Source of the DNA: Methylococcus sp. EFPC2
GTDB taxonomy: Bacteria > Pseudomonadota > Gammaproteobacteria > Methylococcales > Methylococcaceae
DNA length: 64,000 bases
NCBI RefSeq assembly: GCF_016925495.1
Contig: NZ_CP070491.1
Location: 2,790,001-2,854,000, forward strand
Direction: 5' to 3'
In this document: positions 10,310-20,171 of the stretch, one piece after another
Numbering within the stretch: position 1 is the first letter of the stretch
Layout of the letters: every line of letters starts with the position of its first letter
Program-made: the position numbers and the translations under genes
The notes under the pieces: generated by a model
What the model was told of the DNA's origin: nothing
Seen by the model: only the letters and a program-made list of their open reading frames with translations
Databases searched by the model: none

Positions 10310-11235
10310 TCCGCAACTCGCTCCGCTACGCGCAGGACTGCGCTCCGGGCGCGAACATTGATTTCGGTTTCCTCCCGCCCCGGTAGTTGCGCCTTGCCGA
10401 TGCGCTTGAGGCGCGACGGTGGCTGATCCACCCAGGGGAGGTGGCTCGGCTGGGGCTTGCCTCGCTCTTGTTCACGGATAAAACGCTTCACGATGCGATC
10501 CTCGAGCGAATGGAATGCGATAACGACCAGTCTTCCCCCAGGCTGCAGCACATCGAGGGTCTGCGCCAGCGCCGCGTCCAGGTCGTCCAGTTCCCGATTG
10601 ACCGCGATGCGTATCGCCTGGAATGCACGGGTCGCGGGATGCTTGTTCTTTTCCCTGGACGGAGCGGCTTTCTCGATCACCTCGGCCAACTCACGGGTAG
10701 TGGCCAGCGGCCGTGCCGCGACTATGGCGCGCGCGATGCGCCCGGCATAACGCTCCTCGCCGTACTCCCGTAACACACGGACCAACTCCCGCTCGCCGAT
10801 CGTAGCCAGCCATTCCGCAGCGGTCGGACCTCGAGTGATATCCATGCGCATATCCAAAGGCCCCTCGCGCAAGAAGCTGAATCCCCTGTCGGTGTCGTCC
10901 AGTTGCGGCGAAGACACACCCAAATCCATCAGGACCCCTGCTACACGACCCAAGGCCCCGTGAGACTCGAGCCGCGACCTCAGTTCCGCATAGCTGGCGT
11001 GTTCGATAGTGAAACGCGCATCGTCCCGGCTTAGAGCTTCCCCCGCCGCGACGGCATGCGGATCTTTGTCCAACGCCAACAATCGGCCTTCGGGCCCCAA
11101 GCGATCCAGGATGGCACGCGCGTGCCCACCCCGGCCGAAGGTGCAGTCCACATAAAATCCATCTGGACGTATCGCAAGCCCGGCCAGAGATTCGGCCAGC
11201 ATCACCGGCGTGTGTGCGTGCTGAGGCTCGGTCAT
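10306..11235 (-). CDS. rsmH: 16S rRNA (cytosine(1402)-N(4))-methyltransferase RsmH
   Basis: RsmH (formerly MraW) methylates C1402 of 16S rRNA in the decoding centre. The SAM-binding motif VDCTFGRGGHARAILD follows the N-terminal HTPVMLAESL, and VLMDLGVSSPQLDD and VIAFHSLEDRIVKRF are also characteristic. The protein has 309 residues. ATG 11235 overlaps the last base of the mraZ stop codon (TAATG), so the two are coupled; the open frame further upstream lies inside mraZ and is not used. Confidence 0.96.
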   Translation of the reverse strand: MTEPQHAHTPVMLAESLAGLAIRPDGFYVDCTFGRGGHARAILDRLGPEGRLLALDKDPHAVAAGEALSRDDARFTIEHASYAELRSRLESHGALGRVAGVLMDLGVSSPQLDDTDRGFSFLREGPLDMRMDITRGPTAAEWLATIGERELVRVLREYGEERYAGRIARAIVAARPLATTRELAEVIEKAAPSREKNKHPATRAFQAIRIAVNRELDDLDAALAQTLDVLQPGGRLVVIAFHSLEDRIVKRFIREQERGKPQPSHLPWVDQPPSRLKRIGKAQLPGREETEINVRARSAVLRVAERVAE

Positions 11236-11693
11236 TAGAAAGACAAGGAGCCCAGTTCCGGGGACAGATCGGTCAAATCGTCCAATCCCTCCTCGTCCAT
11301 CCACTCGTCGCGGCTGCGGTTCCACACCTCCTCATCCCACAATTCGAACTTGTTGCCCTGGCCGATCAAGACCACTCGTTTTTCGAGGCCGGCAAACTTG
11401 CGCAAGGGTTCCGAGATCAATACCCGCCCCTGACCGTCCATCTCGCACTCGGTGGCGTGGCCGATCAGCAGTCGTTGCAGGCGTTTCGTACGCTTATCGA
11501 GGCTGGGAAGCTTGACCAGCTTGCGTTCGATGTCCTCCCATTCGGGTAATGGATAAAGCATGAGGCACTTATCGAGACCGACCGTCAGCACCAATTGATG
11601 GTCGCAACAATCCTTCAACTCCGGCCGATAGCGAGTCGGTATGGCCAAACGGCCTTTTTCATCAAGGTTGATTGGATTGACGCCCCGAAACAA
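11235..11693 (-). CDS. mraZ: Transcriptional regulator MraZ
   Basis: MraZ is a DNA-binding ring-forming protein that regulates the dcw operon it heads. The 152 residues contain two SpoVT/AbrB-like repeats, each with a DxxGR motif: LDEKGRLAIPTRYR near the N-terminus and MDGQGRVLISEPLRKF in the middle. An acidic C-terminal tail (EEGLDDLTDLSPELG) follows. The promoter and four putative MraZ boxes lie directly upstream, consistent with autoregulation. Confidence 0.95.
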   Translation of the reverse strand: MFRGVNPINLDEKGRLAIPTRYRPELKDCCDHQLVLTVGLDKCLMLYPLPEWEDIERKLVKLPSLDKRTKRLQRLLIGHATECEMDGQGRVLISEPLRKFAGLEKRVVLIGQGNKFELWDEEVWNRSRDEWMDEEGLDDLTDLSPELGSLSF

Positions 11694-11707
11694 TGCCCCC
11701 CCCTAAC

Positions 11708-11741
11708 CCCATTAATCTCCATTTTTACCCACTTCACTCCA
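11708..11741 (-). promoter_or_regulatory. mraZ: Array of four MraZ boxes in 10-bp phase
   Basis: Read on the minus strand, TGG(A/G) occurs four times at exactly 10-bp intervals: TGGA at 11741-11738, TGGG at 11731-11728, TGGA at 11721-11718 and TGGG at 11711-11708. Direct repeats of TGGG spaced 10 bp apart are the known MraZ operator. The array lies between the -10 box and the mraZ start, where it could block promoter clearance. Confidence 0.85.
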
Positions 11742-11751
11742 CTTTTGGGGC

Positions 11752-11780
11752 AATATAGAAACCAACCGTGATTAAGTCAA
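11752..11780 (-). promoter_or_regulatory. Sigma70 promoter of the dcw operon
   Basis: On the minus strand, TTGACT (11780-11775) and TATATT (11757-11752) are separated by exactly 17 bp, close to the sigma70 consensus. Transcription would start near 11745, at the edge of the MraZ box array, about 50 nt before the mraZ ATG. The rest of the 292-bp gap to lplT (11781-11985) shows no further feature I can support. Confidence 0.85.
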
Positions 11781-11985
11781 GCGGATCGCCGACCGCCGCC
11801 AGGCGCTCAGACAGACCTTCTATTTCTTTTATTTACATGTAGTTGCCAGTAATCAATCGGCAAAAAACCGCACTCGGCCCAAGCCAGACTAGCCGCCATC
11901 CACACCCTGAGCTGGAGCGACTGCGCGTCGCCCTTGAACGATTTCCCGCCTTGCCGACCGTCTCGATTCCGAATAAATTGCCGCC

Positions 11986-13191
11986 ATGAAGGCCACTCCC
12001 ACCGCTCAAGCCACTCTGCCTAACGCACTGACGGCGGTGCTGATCGCCCAGTTTCTCTCCGCCTTGGCCGACAATGCCTTGTTGTTCGCCGCCATTGCGC
12101 TGATCAAGTCGCAACAACGGCCGGAGTCCTGGATTCCCCTTCTGCAGGAATTTTTTGTCGTCGCATTTATCCTGCTCGCACCTTTCGCCGGCCCGCTCGC
12201 CGATGCGTTCGCCAAAGGACGGGTAATGCTGCTGGCCAATTCGCTTAAACTGGCGGGGGGAGTCGCCATGCTGGGGGGTATCCACCCCTTATGGGCGTAC
12301 GGTTTGGTAGGCGTAGGTGCCGCGGCTTATTCGCCGGCCAAATATGGGATACTTTCCGAGATGGTAAGCGCCGACCGATTGGTTGCCGCCAACGGCCTGA
12401 TGGAAGGCTCGACGATCGTGGCTATCCTGCTAGGCGTCGCTGCCGGCGGTTGGCTCGCCGACATCGCCGTTCCTCTGGCCCTATGGACCGTCCTCGCCTG
12501 CTACGCGGGCGCTATGCTGGCCAATCTGTTCATCCCCAATATCCCCGCCGCCCATACTGGGGAGCGCTTTAGCCCGTCTGAACTTCTCCGGGGATTCATA
12601 ACAAGCAGCGCACTCATGCTTAAAGATCGGGACGCGCGCTTTTCTCTAGGCTGTACCAGCCTTTTTTGGGGCAGCGGGGCAACGCTGCGCCTTCTATTGG
12701 TGGCCTGGGTCCCGCTCGCGCTGGACATCCACGACACGAGCACACCCGCCAATCTAAACGGGGCGGTCGCCATCGGCATCGCTGGCGGCGCCGCATTGGC
12801 ATCGGCCTGGATACGTCTTGACACCGTCAACCGCGCGTTATGGCCGGGTCTGTTGATAGGGCCTGTCATCATGATGCTCGCGCCGGCGCACGACTTGGTG
12901 CTGGCAGTTGTATTCCTGGTCACGATCGGACTCAGCGGCGGAATGTTCGTTGTACCACTGAACGCCCTGTTACAAGAGCGCGGACATCACACGGTCGGTG
13001 CCGGCCATGCTATAGCCATCCAAAATCTATTCGAGAATCTCGCCATGCTCTTCATGGTTGGCTTATACACATTTTCCATAGATCATGGGGTCGATGCGGC
13101 TCATGCCGCAGTTGGCTTCGGAGCCATTATCTTCATTGGACTCACCCTCATAGGTGTGGGACGCCTCAAACTGTCCACCCGTCGCTCATGA
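11986..13191 (+). CDS. lplT: Lysophospholipid transporter LplT-like (MFS)
   Basis: A 401-residue polytopic membrane protein with about 11-12 hydrophobic segments. The N-terminal ALTAVLIAQFLSALADNALLF and AAYSPAKYGILSEMV are diagnostic of LplT, an inner-membrane flippase that returns lysophospholipids to the cytoplasm for reacylation by Aas. No aas gene is adjacent; the gene instead overlaps a YcgN-like gene by 4 bp. LplT is the best family match, but the substrate is known only from the family. Confidence 0.85.
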   Translation: MKATPTAQATLPNALTAVLIAQFLSALADNALLFAAIALIKSQQRPESWIPLLQEFFVVAFILLAPFAGPLADAFAKGRVMLLANSLKLAGGVAMLGGIHPLWAYGLVGVGAAAYSPAKYGILSEMVSADRLVAANGLMEGSTIVAILLGVAAGGWLADIAVPLALWTVLACYAGAMLANLFIPNIPAAHTGERFSPSELLRGFITSSALMLKDRDARFSLGCTSLFWGSGATLRLLLVAWVPLALDIHDTSTPANLNGAVAIGIAGGAALASAWIRLDTVNRALWPGLLIGPVIMMLAPAHDLVLAVVFLVTIGLSGGMFVVPLNALLQERGHHTVGAGHAIAIQNLFENLAMLFMVGLYTFSIDHGVDAAHAAVGFGAIIFIGLTLIGVGRLKLSTRRS

Positions 13192-13619
13192 GCATGGATT
13201 TTTGGCGAACCAAAACCCTGAACGAAATGACGGACGACGAATGGGAATCCCTCTGCGACGGCTGTGGTAAGTGTTGCCTGCACAAAATTGAGGACGAAGA
13301 TAGCGGAGAAATATTCTTCACCCGCGTCGCCTGCAGACTGCTCGATATTGATAGCGCGCGATGCACGCAATATTCCGAGCGCTTCCATCTCGTAAGCAAC
13401 TGCCTGAGCCTGCGGCACGCCAATTATCTACTCTCGTGGCTGCCATCCAGTTGCGCTTATCGCCTGCTGGCAGAGAACAAGGATTTGCCTGCCTGGCACC
13501 CGTTACGCACCGGCGACCCCGCGTCCGTACATCTTGCCGGTATCTCCGTCCGGGAATTCGGCATTGCCGAAACACCGGACACCGACCCGGCCGACTTCGT
13601 TATCGAAGACTTCGAATAA
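13188..13619 (+). CDS. YcgN-like Cys-cluster protein (UPF0260)
   Basis: A 143-residue soluble protein with the family's N-terminal motif CDGCGKCCLHKIED (about residues 24-37), followed by RVACRLLD, RCTQY, NCLSL and SSCAYRLL. The eight or so conserved cysteines suggest metal or Fe-S binding, but the family has no established function. ATG 13188 overlaps the lplT stop (ATGA) and opens with MSMDFW, which matches family N-termini; the frame is open further upstream inside lplT. Confidence 0.85.
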   Translation: MSMDFWRTKTLNEMTDDEWESLCDGCGKCCLHKIEDEDSGEIFFTRVACRLLDIDSARCTQYSERFHLVSNCLSLRHANYLLSWLPSSCAYRLLAENKDLPAWHPLRTGDPASVHLAGISVREFGIAETPDTDPADFVIEDFE

Positions 13620-14124
13620 ACTCGCCCCAATGCACTTAAGCTTAAGCCTCCCTATTCGTACTCCCGCCGGATAGAAGAAGGTGGTTGCGGACAGACCAAA
13701 GGCGTGCGCCACGCAACAGGGCCGGCCGCCACTGGCGACACCGAATACGCGCTCGCGCGCTCCGACGAGGGTCAGACACTCGTTCAAAGCCTCGAATGTA
13801 GCGACGATCAATTTATCTGACTTGCGAAGCGGCGCGTTAGCCCGCCACGCGGAGCCAAGAAGTCTGAGGCTGACGAACTACGCGTCCGGCAAAGAATTGC
13901 AGGCCGTCTTCGAAGGCGCCGGGCAGGAATGCGGATACGACGGAAAAGGCGATTTCGTGGATCCGGTGCGCGGCAACGAATGCTGGATCAAAGGGGAGAC
14001 GCCGTCGGAGAGAATGGCGGCATGGGTCCACCCAAGCGACTCTCATGACTTTATGCTTTTAATTCAAACGAATAGCCCCATATCTCTGCACAACTCCTTA
14101 ACTTAACGGCAAGTCCCCAATACC
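13620..14124. other. 505-bp gap, possible gene remnant
   Basis: No convincing intact gene. The plus frame at about 13861-14060 has coding-like codons and encodes segments such as KELQAVFEGAGQECGYDG and VRGNECWIKGETPSERM. Its only upstream extension (from 13681) is low-complexity Arg/Pro/Ala text without a ribosome-binding site. I read this as a degraded or fragmentary gene of unknown family; it could also be chance. Confidence 0.35.
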
Positions 14125-14568
14125 ATGAACGACTATCTGCAGACGTCCACGCGGTTACTGAGAACATCCTTCGATGCTAAAGGAGAAAATTTGACAGACT
14201 TGGTCGCCGATATCGACGGGGAATTGCCGAAGGAACTAGCAAGCGAACTCCTGGCACTGGATCGGCTCGCCCATGAGTTAGCGCAATCAGCTTCTGATCC
14301 AGACGCCCTGGCCGACTTCGCCTTTCGTTGCGGACAAGCCCAAGAAAGAATCGCTGCACTGAGTCAAGGCTACCAATTCGAACGTCTGGGATTTGTTCCC
14401 ACCAGTACGCTTGAAGACGAAGACGTCGGAAAAATCGACCTCGACGCAATTGCACGGCTGGCCGAGTTTCGAGATCGGATACTAAAAACCATTGCCGACT
14501 TCACACTGAAATTCTTAGTCGTCGCAGTCCTTTTGCTCTTCCTTGGATTGGCCCTGGGGTTGATATGA
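14125..14568 (+). CDS. Hypothetical protein with C-terminal membrane anchor
   Basis: I do not recognise this 147-residue protein. It is mostly helical and acidic, with leucine-rich segments (LASELLALDRLAHELAQ), and ends in a single hydrophobic helix (FLVVAVLLLFLGLALGLI), so it would be a tail-anchored inner-membrane protein with a cytoplasmic body. Codon usage is consistent with a real gene although slightly more AT-rich than the dcw genes. It converges on the ribosomal operon, and the terminator at 14592-14625 lies just beyond its stop. Confidence 0.65.
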   Translation: MNDYLQTSTRLLRTSFDAKGENLTDLVADIDGELPKELASELLALDRLAHELAQSASDPDALADFAFRCGQAQERIAALSQGYQFERLGFVPTSTLEDEDVGKIDLDAIARLAEFRDRILKTIADFTLKFLVVAVLLLFLGLALGLI

Positions 14569-14591
14569 CGTTCGAGCAATCAATCCTGAGC

Positions 14592-14625
14592 AAAAAAAAC
14601 GCGGCGCCATTTAAGTCGCCGCGTT
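14592..14625 (-). terminator. Intrinsic terminator of the ribosomal super-operon
   Basis: AACGCGGCG (14598-14606) pairs with CGCCGCGTT (14617-14625) in a 9-bp stem with a 10-nt loop. On the minus strand it is followed by eight U residues (14599-14592). It lies 42 bp after the rplQ stop. On the plus strand there is no U-run, so it should act mainly on the minus operon. Confidence 0.88.
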
Positions 14626-14667
14626 CTATCCCGAACTCGCCGTAACGAGTAATCGGATTGAATCACA

Positions 14668-15042
14668 TCAATCAGAGCTGCCCTGGCTTCGATCGACCAA
14701 CTCCACATACGCCATCGGCGCGGAGTCGCCCGGCCTAAAGCCGCACTTCAAAATGCGCAGATACCCGCCTGGACGGCCGGCGTAACGGGGCCCCAATACA
14801 TTAAACAACTTGGCCACCGCATCGCGGCTCCGCAAGCGATCGAATGCAAGCCGCTTGGCTGCGAAGCTATCGGTCTTCGATAACGTGATTAAAGGCTCAG
14901 CAAACCGTCTAATTTCCTTCGCCTTAGGCAACGTTGTCTTGATGATTTCGTTCTCAAAAAGCGAAACCGCCATGTTGCGAAACAGCGCTTTTTTATGGCT
15001 GCTGGTGATATTAAGCTTTTTACCCGACTTGCGATGCCGCAT
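14668..15042 (-). CDS. rplQ: 50S ribosomal protein L17
   Basis: The last gene of the alpha operon. Its N-terminus [20 protein letters not shown] and the internal [19 protein letters not shown] are the L17 signature. At 124 residues it matches the normal proteobacterial length. L17 sits near the peptide exit tunnel on domain III of 23S rRNA. It lies 31 bp after rpoA and is followed by the terminator. Confidence 0.97.
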   Translation of the reverse strand: MRHRKSGKKLNITSSHKKALFRNMAVSLFENEIIKTTLPKAKEIRRFAEPLITLSKTDSFAAKRLAFDRLRSRDAVAKLFNVLGPRYAGRPGGYLRILKCGFRPGDSAPMAYVELVDRSQGSSD

Positions 15043-15073
15043 ATGTGTTCCCAGACAATTTAATTAAAGCTCT

Positions 15074-16057
15074 TTAGTCGTTTTTCAAACCTTCAGGAGG
15101 CCAGTTTTCCAAGCGCATCCCGAGAGAAAGTCCCTTATTGGCGAGAACGTCTTTGATCTCAGTGAGGGACTTCTTGCCTAAATTCGGAGTTTTTAACAAA
15201 TCGACTTCCGTCCGTTGAATCAAATCCCCGATATAGAAAATATTCTCTGCCTTCAGGCAATTAGCTGAGCGGACCGTCAACTCCAGATCATCGACCAGCC
15301 TCAGCAGCAAAGGATCGAAAGACGGCTTGGATTCCGAACGACCACCCGCGACCGGGCCTTTCAGATCGACGAATACCGACAAATGATCATTGAGTATCGA
15401 AGCCGCATGCCTGACCACCTGCTCGGGATCGACGGTGCCGTTCGTTTCCATCTCGATAATCAGCCTATCCAGGTCTGTACGCTGCTCTACGCGCGCACTC
15501 TCGACCGTATAAGACACCTTCCTAATGGGGCTAAATGACGCATCGATCTGTAATGAACCTATGGGAGCCTCCTCCCCAAGCGCGCTCCTTTGCGCCACAG
15601 GCCGGTACCCACGACCCGTCTCAACCTTCAAGGTTGCATTCAATTCGCCCGCGTCGGTTAGATTGGCAATCACCAACCCCGGATTGACTATCTCGATATC
15701 ACTGGTCAGCTCAATATCCGCAGCGACAACCTGGCCCGCTCCGGATTTAGCAAGCTTCAAATAAGCCGGGCGGCCTGCGCTGTTCCGTATCGCCAAATTC
15801 TTAATATTCAGCAGTATATCGATAACATCTTCATGCACACCCTCCAGCGTAGAATACTCATGCAGGACGCCTTCGATTGTCACCTCGGTAACCGCGCAAC
15901 CAGGAATGGCGGAGAGCAGTACGCGTCTGAGCGCATTACCCAGAGTATGACCAAAGCCACGCTCCAAGGGTTCGATTACAATTCGCGCGCTATTTCTATC
16001 TATAGGACTTACGTCCACCAGACGCGGCTTGATGAGGTCAGCAATATCGCTATGCAT
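15074..16057 (-). CDS. rpoA: RNA polymerase subunit alpha
   Basis: The 327-residue protein has the N-terminal dimerisation domain ([38 protein letters not shown]) and a C-terminal domain with helix-hairpin-helix folds ([35 protein letters not shown]) that contacts UP elements and activators. Position between rpsD and rplQ is the standard alpha operon order. Confidence 0.97.
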   Translation of the reverse strand: MHSDIADLIKPRLVDVSPIDRNSARIVIEPLERGFGHTLGNALRRVLLSAIPGCAVTEVTIEGVLHEYSTLEGVHEDVIDILLNIKNLAIRNSAGRPAYLKLAKSGAGQVVAADIELTSDIEIVNPGLVIANLTDAGELNATLKVETGRGYRPVAQRSALGEEAPIGSLQIDASFSPIRKVSYTVESARVEQRTDLDRLIIEMETNGTVDPEQVVRHAASILNDHLSVFVDLKGPVAGGRSESKPSFDPLLLRLVDDLELTVRSANCLKAENIFYIGDLIQRTEVDLLKTPNLGKKSLTEIKDVLANKGLSLGMRLENWPPEGLKND

Positions 16058-16072
16058 TAAGTAACCCTATAC

Positions 16073-16693
16073 TTACTTCGAGTATAACTCTACAACCAGT
16101 TGCTCGTTTATATCGGAGCCCAGCTCGCTACGATCAGGCGCGGATTTGAATACGCCTTGCATCTTCTGCGCGTCGACGTCGACCCACACAGGGAAACCGT
16201 ATTGCTCGCTAACCTGTAACGCATCTTTAATGCGCTGCTGATTCTTAGACGACTCCTTGATAGCAACCACATCTCCCGCCCGAACTTGATACGACGGTAT
16301 ATTCAGTACACTACCGTTCACAAGGACAGACTTGTGGCTGACCAATTGCCGCGCTTCTGCGCGCGTGGAGGCGAATCCCATGCGATAAACCACGTTATCC
16401 AAGCGGGATTCCAATATATCCAACAGGTTTTCGCCGGTAGAGCCCTTGCCCTGCGCGGCTGCGAAATAATATTTACGGAACTGGCGCTCCAGCACCCCGT
16501 AGATTCGTCTCAGCTTCTGCTTTTCACGCAACTGAGTTGCGTAGTTGCTCATGCGCGGACGCTTCGACCCGTGCTGGCCTGGCTGCTGATCGAGCTTGCA
16601 CTTACCCTCCAGGGATTTCCCCCTGGACTTCAGGAACAGATCCGTTCCTTCTCTGCGCGCGAGTTTACACTTAGGTCCAAGATATCTTGCCAT
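16073..16693 (-). CDS. rpsD: 30S ribosomal protein S4
   Basis: S4 nucleates 16S rRNA assembly and in E. coli represses the alpha operon. [16 protein letters not shown] at the start, [13 protein letters not shown] in the S4 RNA-binding domain and LVVELYSK at the end are typical. The length of 206 residues equals the E. coli protein. The cysteine-free zinc-independent form is present: only C9 and one more cysteine occur. Confidence 0.97.
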   Translation of the reverse strand: MARYLGPKCKLARREGTDLFLKSRGKSLEGKCKLDQQPGQHGSKRPRMSNYATQLREKQKLRRIYGVLERQFRKYYFAAAQGKGSTGENLLDILESRLDNVVYRMGFASTRAEARQLVSHKSVLVNGSVLNIPSYQVRAGDVVAIKESSKNQQRIKDALQVSEQYGFPVWVDVDAQKMQGVFKSAPDRSELGSDINEQLVVELYSK

Positions 16694-16713
16694 TACTTTA
16701 TACTCCCAACCCC

Positions 16714-17100
16714 TTACACACGACGCCTTTTAGGCGGCCGGCAACCGTTATGCGGAATAGGCGTCCCGTCGATGATATTAGAGATCTTGAAACCCAAATT
16801 ATTAAGGGATCGCACGGCAGATTCCCTGCCCGGGCCAGGGCCCTTTATGCGAACGTCAAGATTTTTAATTCCGTATTCCTTAGCCACCAGACCGGCCTTT
16901 TCTGCCGCGACCTGCGCTGCGAAAGGAGTGCTCTTGCGCGACCCGCGAAACCCAGATGCTCCCGCGGTGGCCCAGGATAGCGCGTTGCCCTTGCGATCGG
17001 TGATGGTGATAATAGTGTTATTGAAGGACGCGCTAATGTATGCGATACCGTCTGAGATATCTTTTCTAATGCGCTTGGTCGAGCGGTTTGCACCAGCCAT
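16714..17100 (-). CDS. rpsK: 30S ribosomal protein S11
   Basis: S11 (128 residues) is located in the platform of the 30S subunit near the mRNA exit. The motifs [35 protein letters not shown] and the strongly basic C-terminus [12 protein letters not shown] are diagnostic. It lies between rpsM and rpsD as in other gammaproteobacteria. Confidence 0.97.
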   Translation of the reverse strand: MAGANRSTKRIRKDISDGIAYISASFNNTIITITDRKGNALSWATAGASGFRGSRKSTPFAAQVAAEKAGLVAKEYGIKNLDVRIKGPGPGRESAVRSLNNLGFKISNIIDGTPIPHNGCRPPKRRRV

Positions 17101-17123
17101 TTATATTCCTCTAGATACCCTGA

Positions 17124-17480
17124 TTATTTACGAATAGGACGCCGGGGGCCTTTTCTTGTTCTAGCATTCGTTCTAGTTCTTTGCCCTCTTACCGGCAACC
17201 CTCTGCGGTGACGCAGCCCGCGATAGCAGCCCAGATCCATCAAACGCTTGATATTCATGGACACTTCACGCCTGAGATCACCTTCAACCAGGTATCTTGA
17301 CACGGCATCGCGAATTTTTTCGATTTGATCTTCTGCGAGGCTCTTAACTTTTACCGACGGCTCAACACCCACTTCCTTACAAATATCGGCCGCGCGAGAT
17401 CGCCCGATCCCGTATATCGCAGTCAAAGAAATCACTAGGTGCTTGTTGTCGGGTATATTGACCCCAGAAATACGTGCCAT
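17124..17480 (-). CDS. rpsM: 30S ribosomal protein S13
   Basis: S13 (118 residues) lies in the head of the 30S subunit and contacts the P-site tRNA and L5. [28 protein letters not shown] and the C-terminal [17 protein letters not shown] are the family signature. It opens the alpha operon portion after rpmJ. Confidence 0.97.
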   Translation of the reverse strand: MARISGVNIPDNKHLVISLTAIYGIGRSRAADICKEVGVEPSVKVKSLAEDQIEKIRDAVSRYLVEGDLRREVSMNIKRLMDLGCYRGLRHRRGLPVRGQRTRTNARTRKGPRRPIRK

Positions 17481-17556
17481 CTCAAAAGTCTCCAGAACTC
17501 ATTAGGCGCCTCGGCAAAAAAGAGAATTTTATCGCATCGCGCGCGTTAAGACAATC

Positions 17557-17670
17557 TCAACCCTGCCTTTGCTTATGGCGGGCGTCTTTACAAATCACAC
17601 GCACCGTGCCACTTCGCTTCAAGATCTTACAATTTCTGCAAATCTTTTTTACCGATGCTCTTACTTTCAT
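17557..17670 (-). CDS. rpmJ: 50S ribosomal protein L36, zinc-binding form
   Basis: A 37-residue gene in the gap between secY and rpsM. It begins [18 protein letters not shown] and ends [12 protein letters not shown]. Cysteines 11, 14 and 27 with His 32 form the zinc ribbon of the C+ paralogue. Its position is standard for the end of the spc operon. Confidence 0.95.
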   Translation of the reverse strand: MKVRASVKKICRNCKILKRSGTVRVICKDARHKQRQG

Positions 17671-17696
17671 TTCAATTACTCACTGATAAACTTGAT

Positions 17697-19022
17697 TCAA
17701 TTGATGCTTATATGGGATTTCTTCATCAATCCTTCATACTGATGAGAGATGATATAAGTCTGCATTTGGGTCATGAAGTCCATAACGACCACGACGATAA
17801 TAAGCAATGACGTACCACCAAAATAGAAAGGCACGTTCCAATACACAATCAGGAATTCCGGCAACAGGCACACCAACGTGATGTAGATTGCACCGGCCAA
17901 AGTCAGACGCGTCATTACCCCGTCGATGTAACTTGCGGTATTCTGGCCCGGACGCACACCAGGTATGAAGGCACCAGACTTCTTCAAGTTCTCGGCGGTC
18001 TCGGTAGAATTAAACACCAGTGCCGCGTAGAAAAAGCAGAAGAACACTATGGCTGCCGCGTAAAAGATCACATAAAGAGGCTGTCCGGGCGAGAGCGTCG
18101 TCGCCACGTCTTGCAGCCAACCCATATTAGCCGAGTTACCAAACCAACCGGCTAACGTCGCCGGGAACAGGATAATACTCGAGGCGAAAATCGGTGGGAT
18201 AACGCCCGACATATTGAGCTTCAGAGGAAGAAAACTCTTGTGCGCCGCATACATCTTGCGGCCTTCCTGCCTCTTAGCATAATTGATGGTGATGCGTCTC
18301 TGCCCGCGCTCTACGAACACCACCAGAGCGGTAACCGCGAATGCGATCGCAAACAACGCTATCACGGCGAGAGGCCCCATTTCCCCGGTTCTAGCCAATT
18401 CGAGCGTACCCCCGACAGCGGAGGGTAGACCCGCCACGATACCGGAAAAAATGATAATCGAAATACCGTTGCCGATACCGCGCTCGGTAACCTGCTCACC
18501 GAGCCACATCAGAAAAACGGTTCCAGACACCAAGGAAACAGCCGTGATGAAAACAAATTGCCATCCTGGACTGATTACGACCGGAACGCCGGAGGCTACT
18601 TGGTTTTGTAGCGCCAATGCGATACCCACAGCCTGGAAGCTGGCCAAAACCACCGTCGCGTACCGGGTGTACTGATTTATTTTTTTTCGCCCGGACTCGC
18701 CTTCTTTCTTGATCTGCTCCAGTTGCGGGATTACCACCGCCATCAATTGGAGGATGATGGACGCCGATATATAGGGCATGATGCCCAAGGCAAAGATACT
18801 GAGCCTCTTGAGCGCGCCACCGGAAAACATGTTGACCATGTCGAGAATCGACCCGCCCTGCTGCTGAAACATCGCAGCCAGTGCCCTAGGGTCCACCCCA
18901 GGTATCGGTATGTGTGCGCCTATCCTATAAACAACCAACGCGCCGAGAACAAACAGCAAACGCTGGCGCAACTCGGTTAAACGACCAAATCTCTCTGTCA
19001 GCGCTGGATTCAAGGTATTCAC
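17697..19022 (-). CDS. secY: Preprotein translocase subunit SecY
   Basis: SecY is the channel subunit of the Sec translocon in the inner membrane. The 441 residues contain ten hydrophobic helices; [14 protein letters not shown] after helix 1, [18 protein letters not shown] (helix 2b), [14 protein letters not shown]-like [14 protein letters not shown] and the C-terminal loop [17 protein letters not shown] are well conserved. Its start abuts the rplO stop with no gap, suggesting coupling. Confidence 0.97.
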   Translation of the reverse strand: MNTLNPALTERFGRLTELRQRLLFVLGALVVYRIGAHIPIPGVDPRALAAMFQQQGGSILDMVNMFSGGALKRLSIFALGIMPYISASIILQLMAVVIPQLEQIKKEGESGRKKINQYTRYATVVLASFQAVGIALALQNQVASGVPVVISPGWQFVFITAVSLVSGTVFLMWLGEQVTERGIGNGISIIIFSGIVAGLPSAVGGTLELARTGEMGPLAVIALFAIAFAVTALVVFVERGQRRITINYAKRQEGRKMYAAHKSFLPLKLNMSGVIPPIFASSIILFPATLAGWFGNSANMGWLQDVATTLSPGQPLYVIFYAAAIVFFCFFYAALVFNSTETAENLKKSGAFIPGVRPGQNTASYIDGVMTRLTLAGAIYITLVCLLPEFLIVYWNVPFYFGGTSLLIIVVVVMDFMTQMQTYIISHQYEGLMKKSHISIN

Positions 19023-19460
19023 TTAGGCCTCTACTTTGCCGCCCTTGGACTCAATCAGCGCCCGCGCTCCGCGGGTAACCGATACTCCCCTGAGAGTCAC
19101 GGAACCGTTCAACTCTCCAGAGTCGAATACTCTCACCCGTTTTGTTCTAGCCGGCACGACATTGGCCGCGATAAGCGCAGCGATGTCTATGGTCACCCCT
19201 TCCGGGAAACCGTTTAGCTCGCTAAGCCGAACTTGAGCGACAGAAGCTTTGAGATGAGATTTGAAACCCACCTTAGGCAGACGGCGCTGTAACGGCATCT
19301 GACCGCCTTCGAAACCGACCTTGTGGAAGCCACCAGCCCGGGCATGTTGGCCCTTATGACCCCTACCGGCTGTTTTACCGAGCGTAGACCCGATGCCGCG
19401 GCCAAGTCTCTTGTTTTTCTTCCGGCTTCCCGGCGCAGGCGCAATTGTATTTAGAAACAT
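19023..19460 (-). CDS. rplO: 50S ribosomal protein L15
   Basis: L15 (145 residues) is a late-assembly protein of the large subunit. The glycine/basic N-terminus [20 protein letters not shown] and [15 protein letters not shown] are the family signature. One base separates it from rpmD. Confidence 0.97.
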   Translation of the reverse strand: MFLNTIAPAPGSRKKNKRLGRGIGSTLGKTAGRGHKGQHARAGGFHKVGFEGGQMPLQRRLPKVGFKSHLKASVAQVRLSELNGFPEGVTIDIAALIAANVVPARTKRVRVFDSGELNGSVTLRGVSVTRGARALIESKGGKVEA

Positions 19461-19461
19461 G

Positions 19462-19647
19462 TTACTGAGCCTCGACTTTTAGCATGTAGGATACTTTCGC
19501 AATCATGCCCCGGTTTTCAGGCGTGTCCGACACGGAGACGGTCTGATGAATACGGCGTATCCCTAGCCCTCGCAGGCACGCCTTGTGAGCTTCCAGCCGG
19601 CCATTCTTGCTTTTGATCTGCGTTACTTTGAGCAGTTTCTGACTCAT
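19462..19647 (-). CDS. rpmD: 50S ribosomal protein L30
   Basis: A 61-residue protein, the usual length for bacterial L30. The segment [20 protein letters not shown] is diagnostic. The start overlaps the rpsE stop by 4 bp. Confidence 0.96.
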   Translation of the reverse strand: MSQKLLKVTQIKSKNGRLEAHKACLRGLGIRRIHQTVSVSDTPENRGMIAKVSYMLKVEAQ

Positions 19648-20162
19648 TTCTCCTGTCCCCTGAGTTCTGACAGTGTAAGCCCACGCTTAGCCGCGACATG
19701 TTTAGGATCCCGCATCTCGGACAGGCCCTTTATCGTTGCGCGAACGACATTGATTGGGTTATTCGTGCCGATGCATTTTGCGAGAACGTTATGGACACCC
19801 ACCACTTCGAAAACTGCGCGCATCGCGCCGCCGGCGATGATACCTGTACCCTCCGAGGCCGGTTGCATGAACACTTTCGCGGCTCCAGTACTAGCAACGA
19901 TCGGATACTGCAAGGTGTCGCCGTTTAGGGCAACTTTGCGCAGGTTTTTCCGCGCCTGTTCCATAGACTTCTGTATTGCAACCGGGACTTCCCTGGCCTT
20001 GCATAGCCCGTATCCAACGCGGCCGTTGCCATCGCCGACTACCGTCAACGCCGTAAAACCGAATTGTCGCCCGCCTTTTACAACTTTCGCCACTCGCCTG
20101 ACTGCGACGAGCTTTTCCTGAAGACCATCTGCGGAGCTCGCTTGACTCGATGTATTTGCCAT
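19644..20162 (-). CDS. rpsE: 30S ribosomal protein S5
   Basis: S5 (172 residues) shapes translational accuracy at the mRNA entry. The N-terminal double-stranded RNA-binding domain is seen in [19 protein letters not shown] and [15 protein letters not shown], and the C-terminal domain in [19 protein letters not shown]. No change is apparent at the spectinomycin loop region. Confidence 0.97.
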   Translation of the reverse strand: MANTSSQASSADGLQEKLVAVRRVAKVVKGGRQFGFTALTVVGDGNGRVGYGLCKAREVPVAIQKSMEQARKNLRKVALNGDTLQYPIVASTGAAKVFMQPASEGTGIIAGGAMRAVFEVVGVHNVLAKCIGTNNPINVVRATIKGLSEMRDPKHVAAKRGLTLSELRGQEK

Positions 20163-20171
20163 TTTCTTTCT

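Noticed and set aside
13503-13811. 102-codon minus-strand frame overlapping the YcgN-like gene
   Set aside because: Overlaps a conserved gene by over 100 bp, lacks a clear ribosome-binding site and matches no family.
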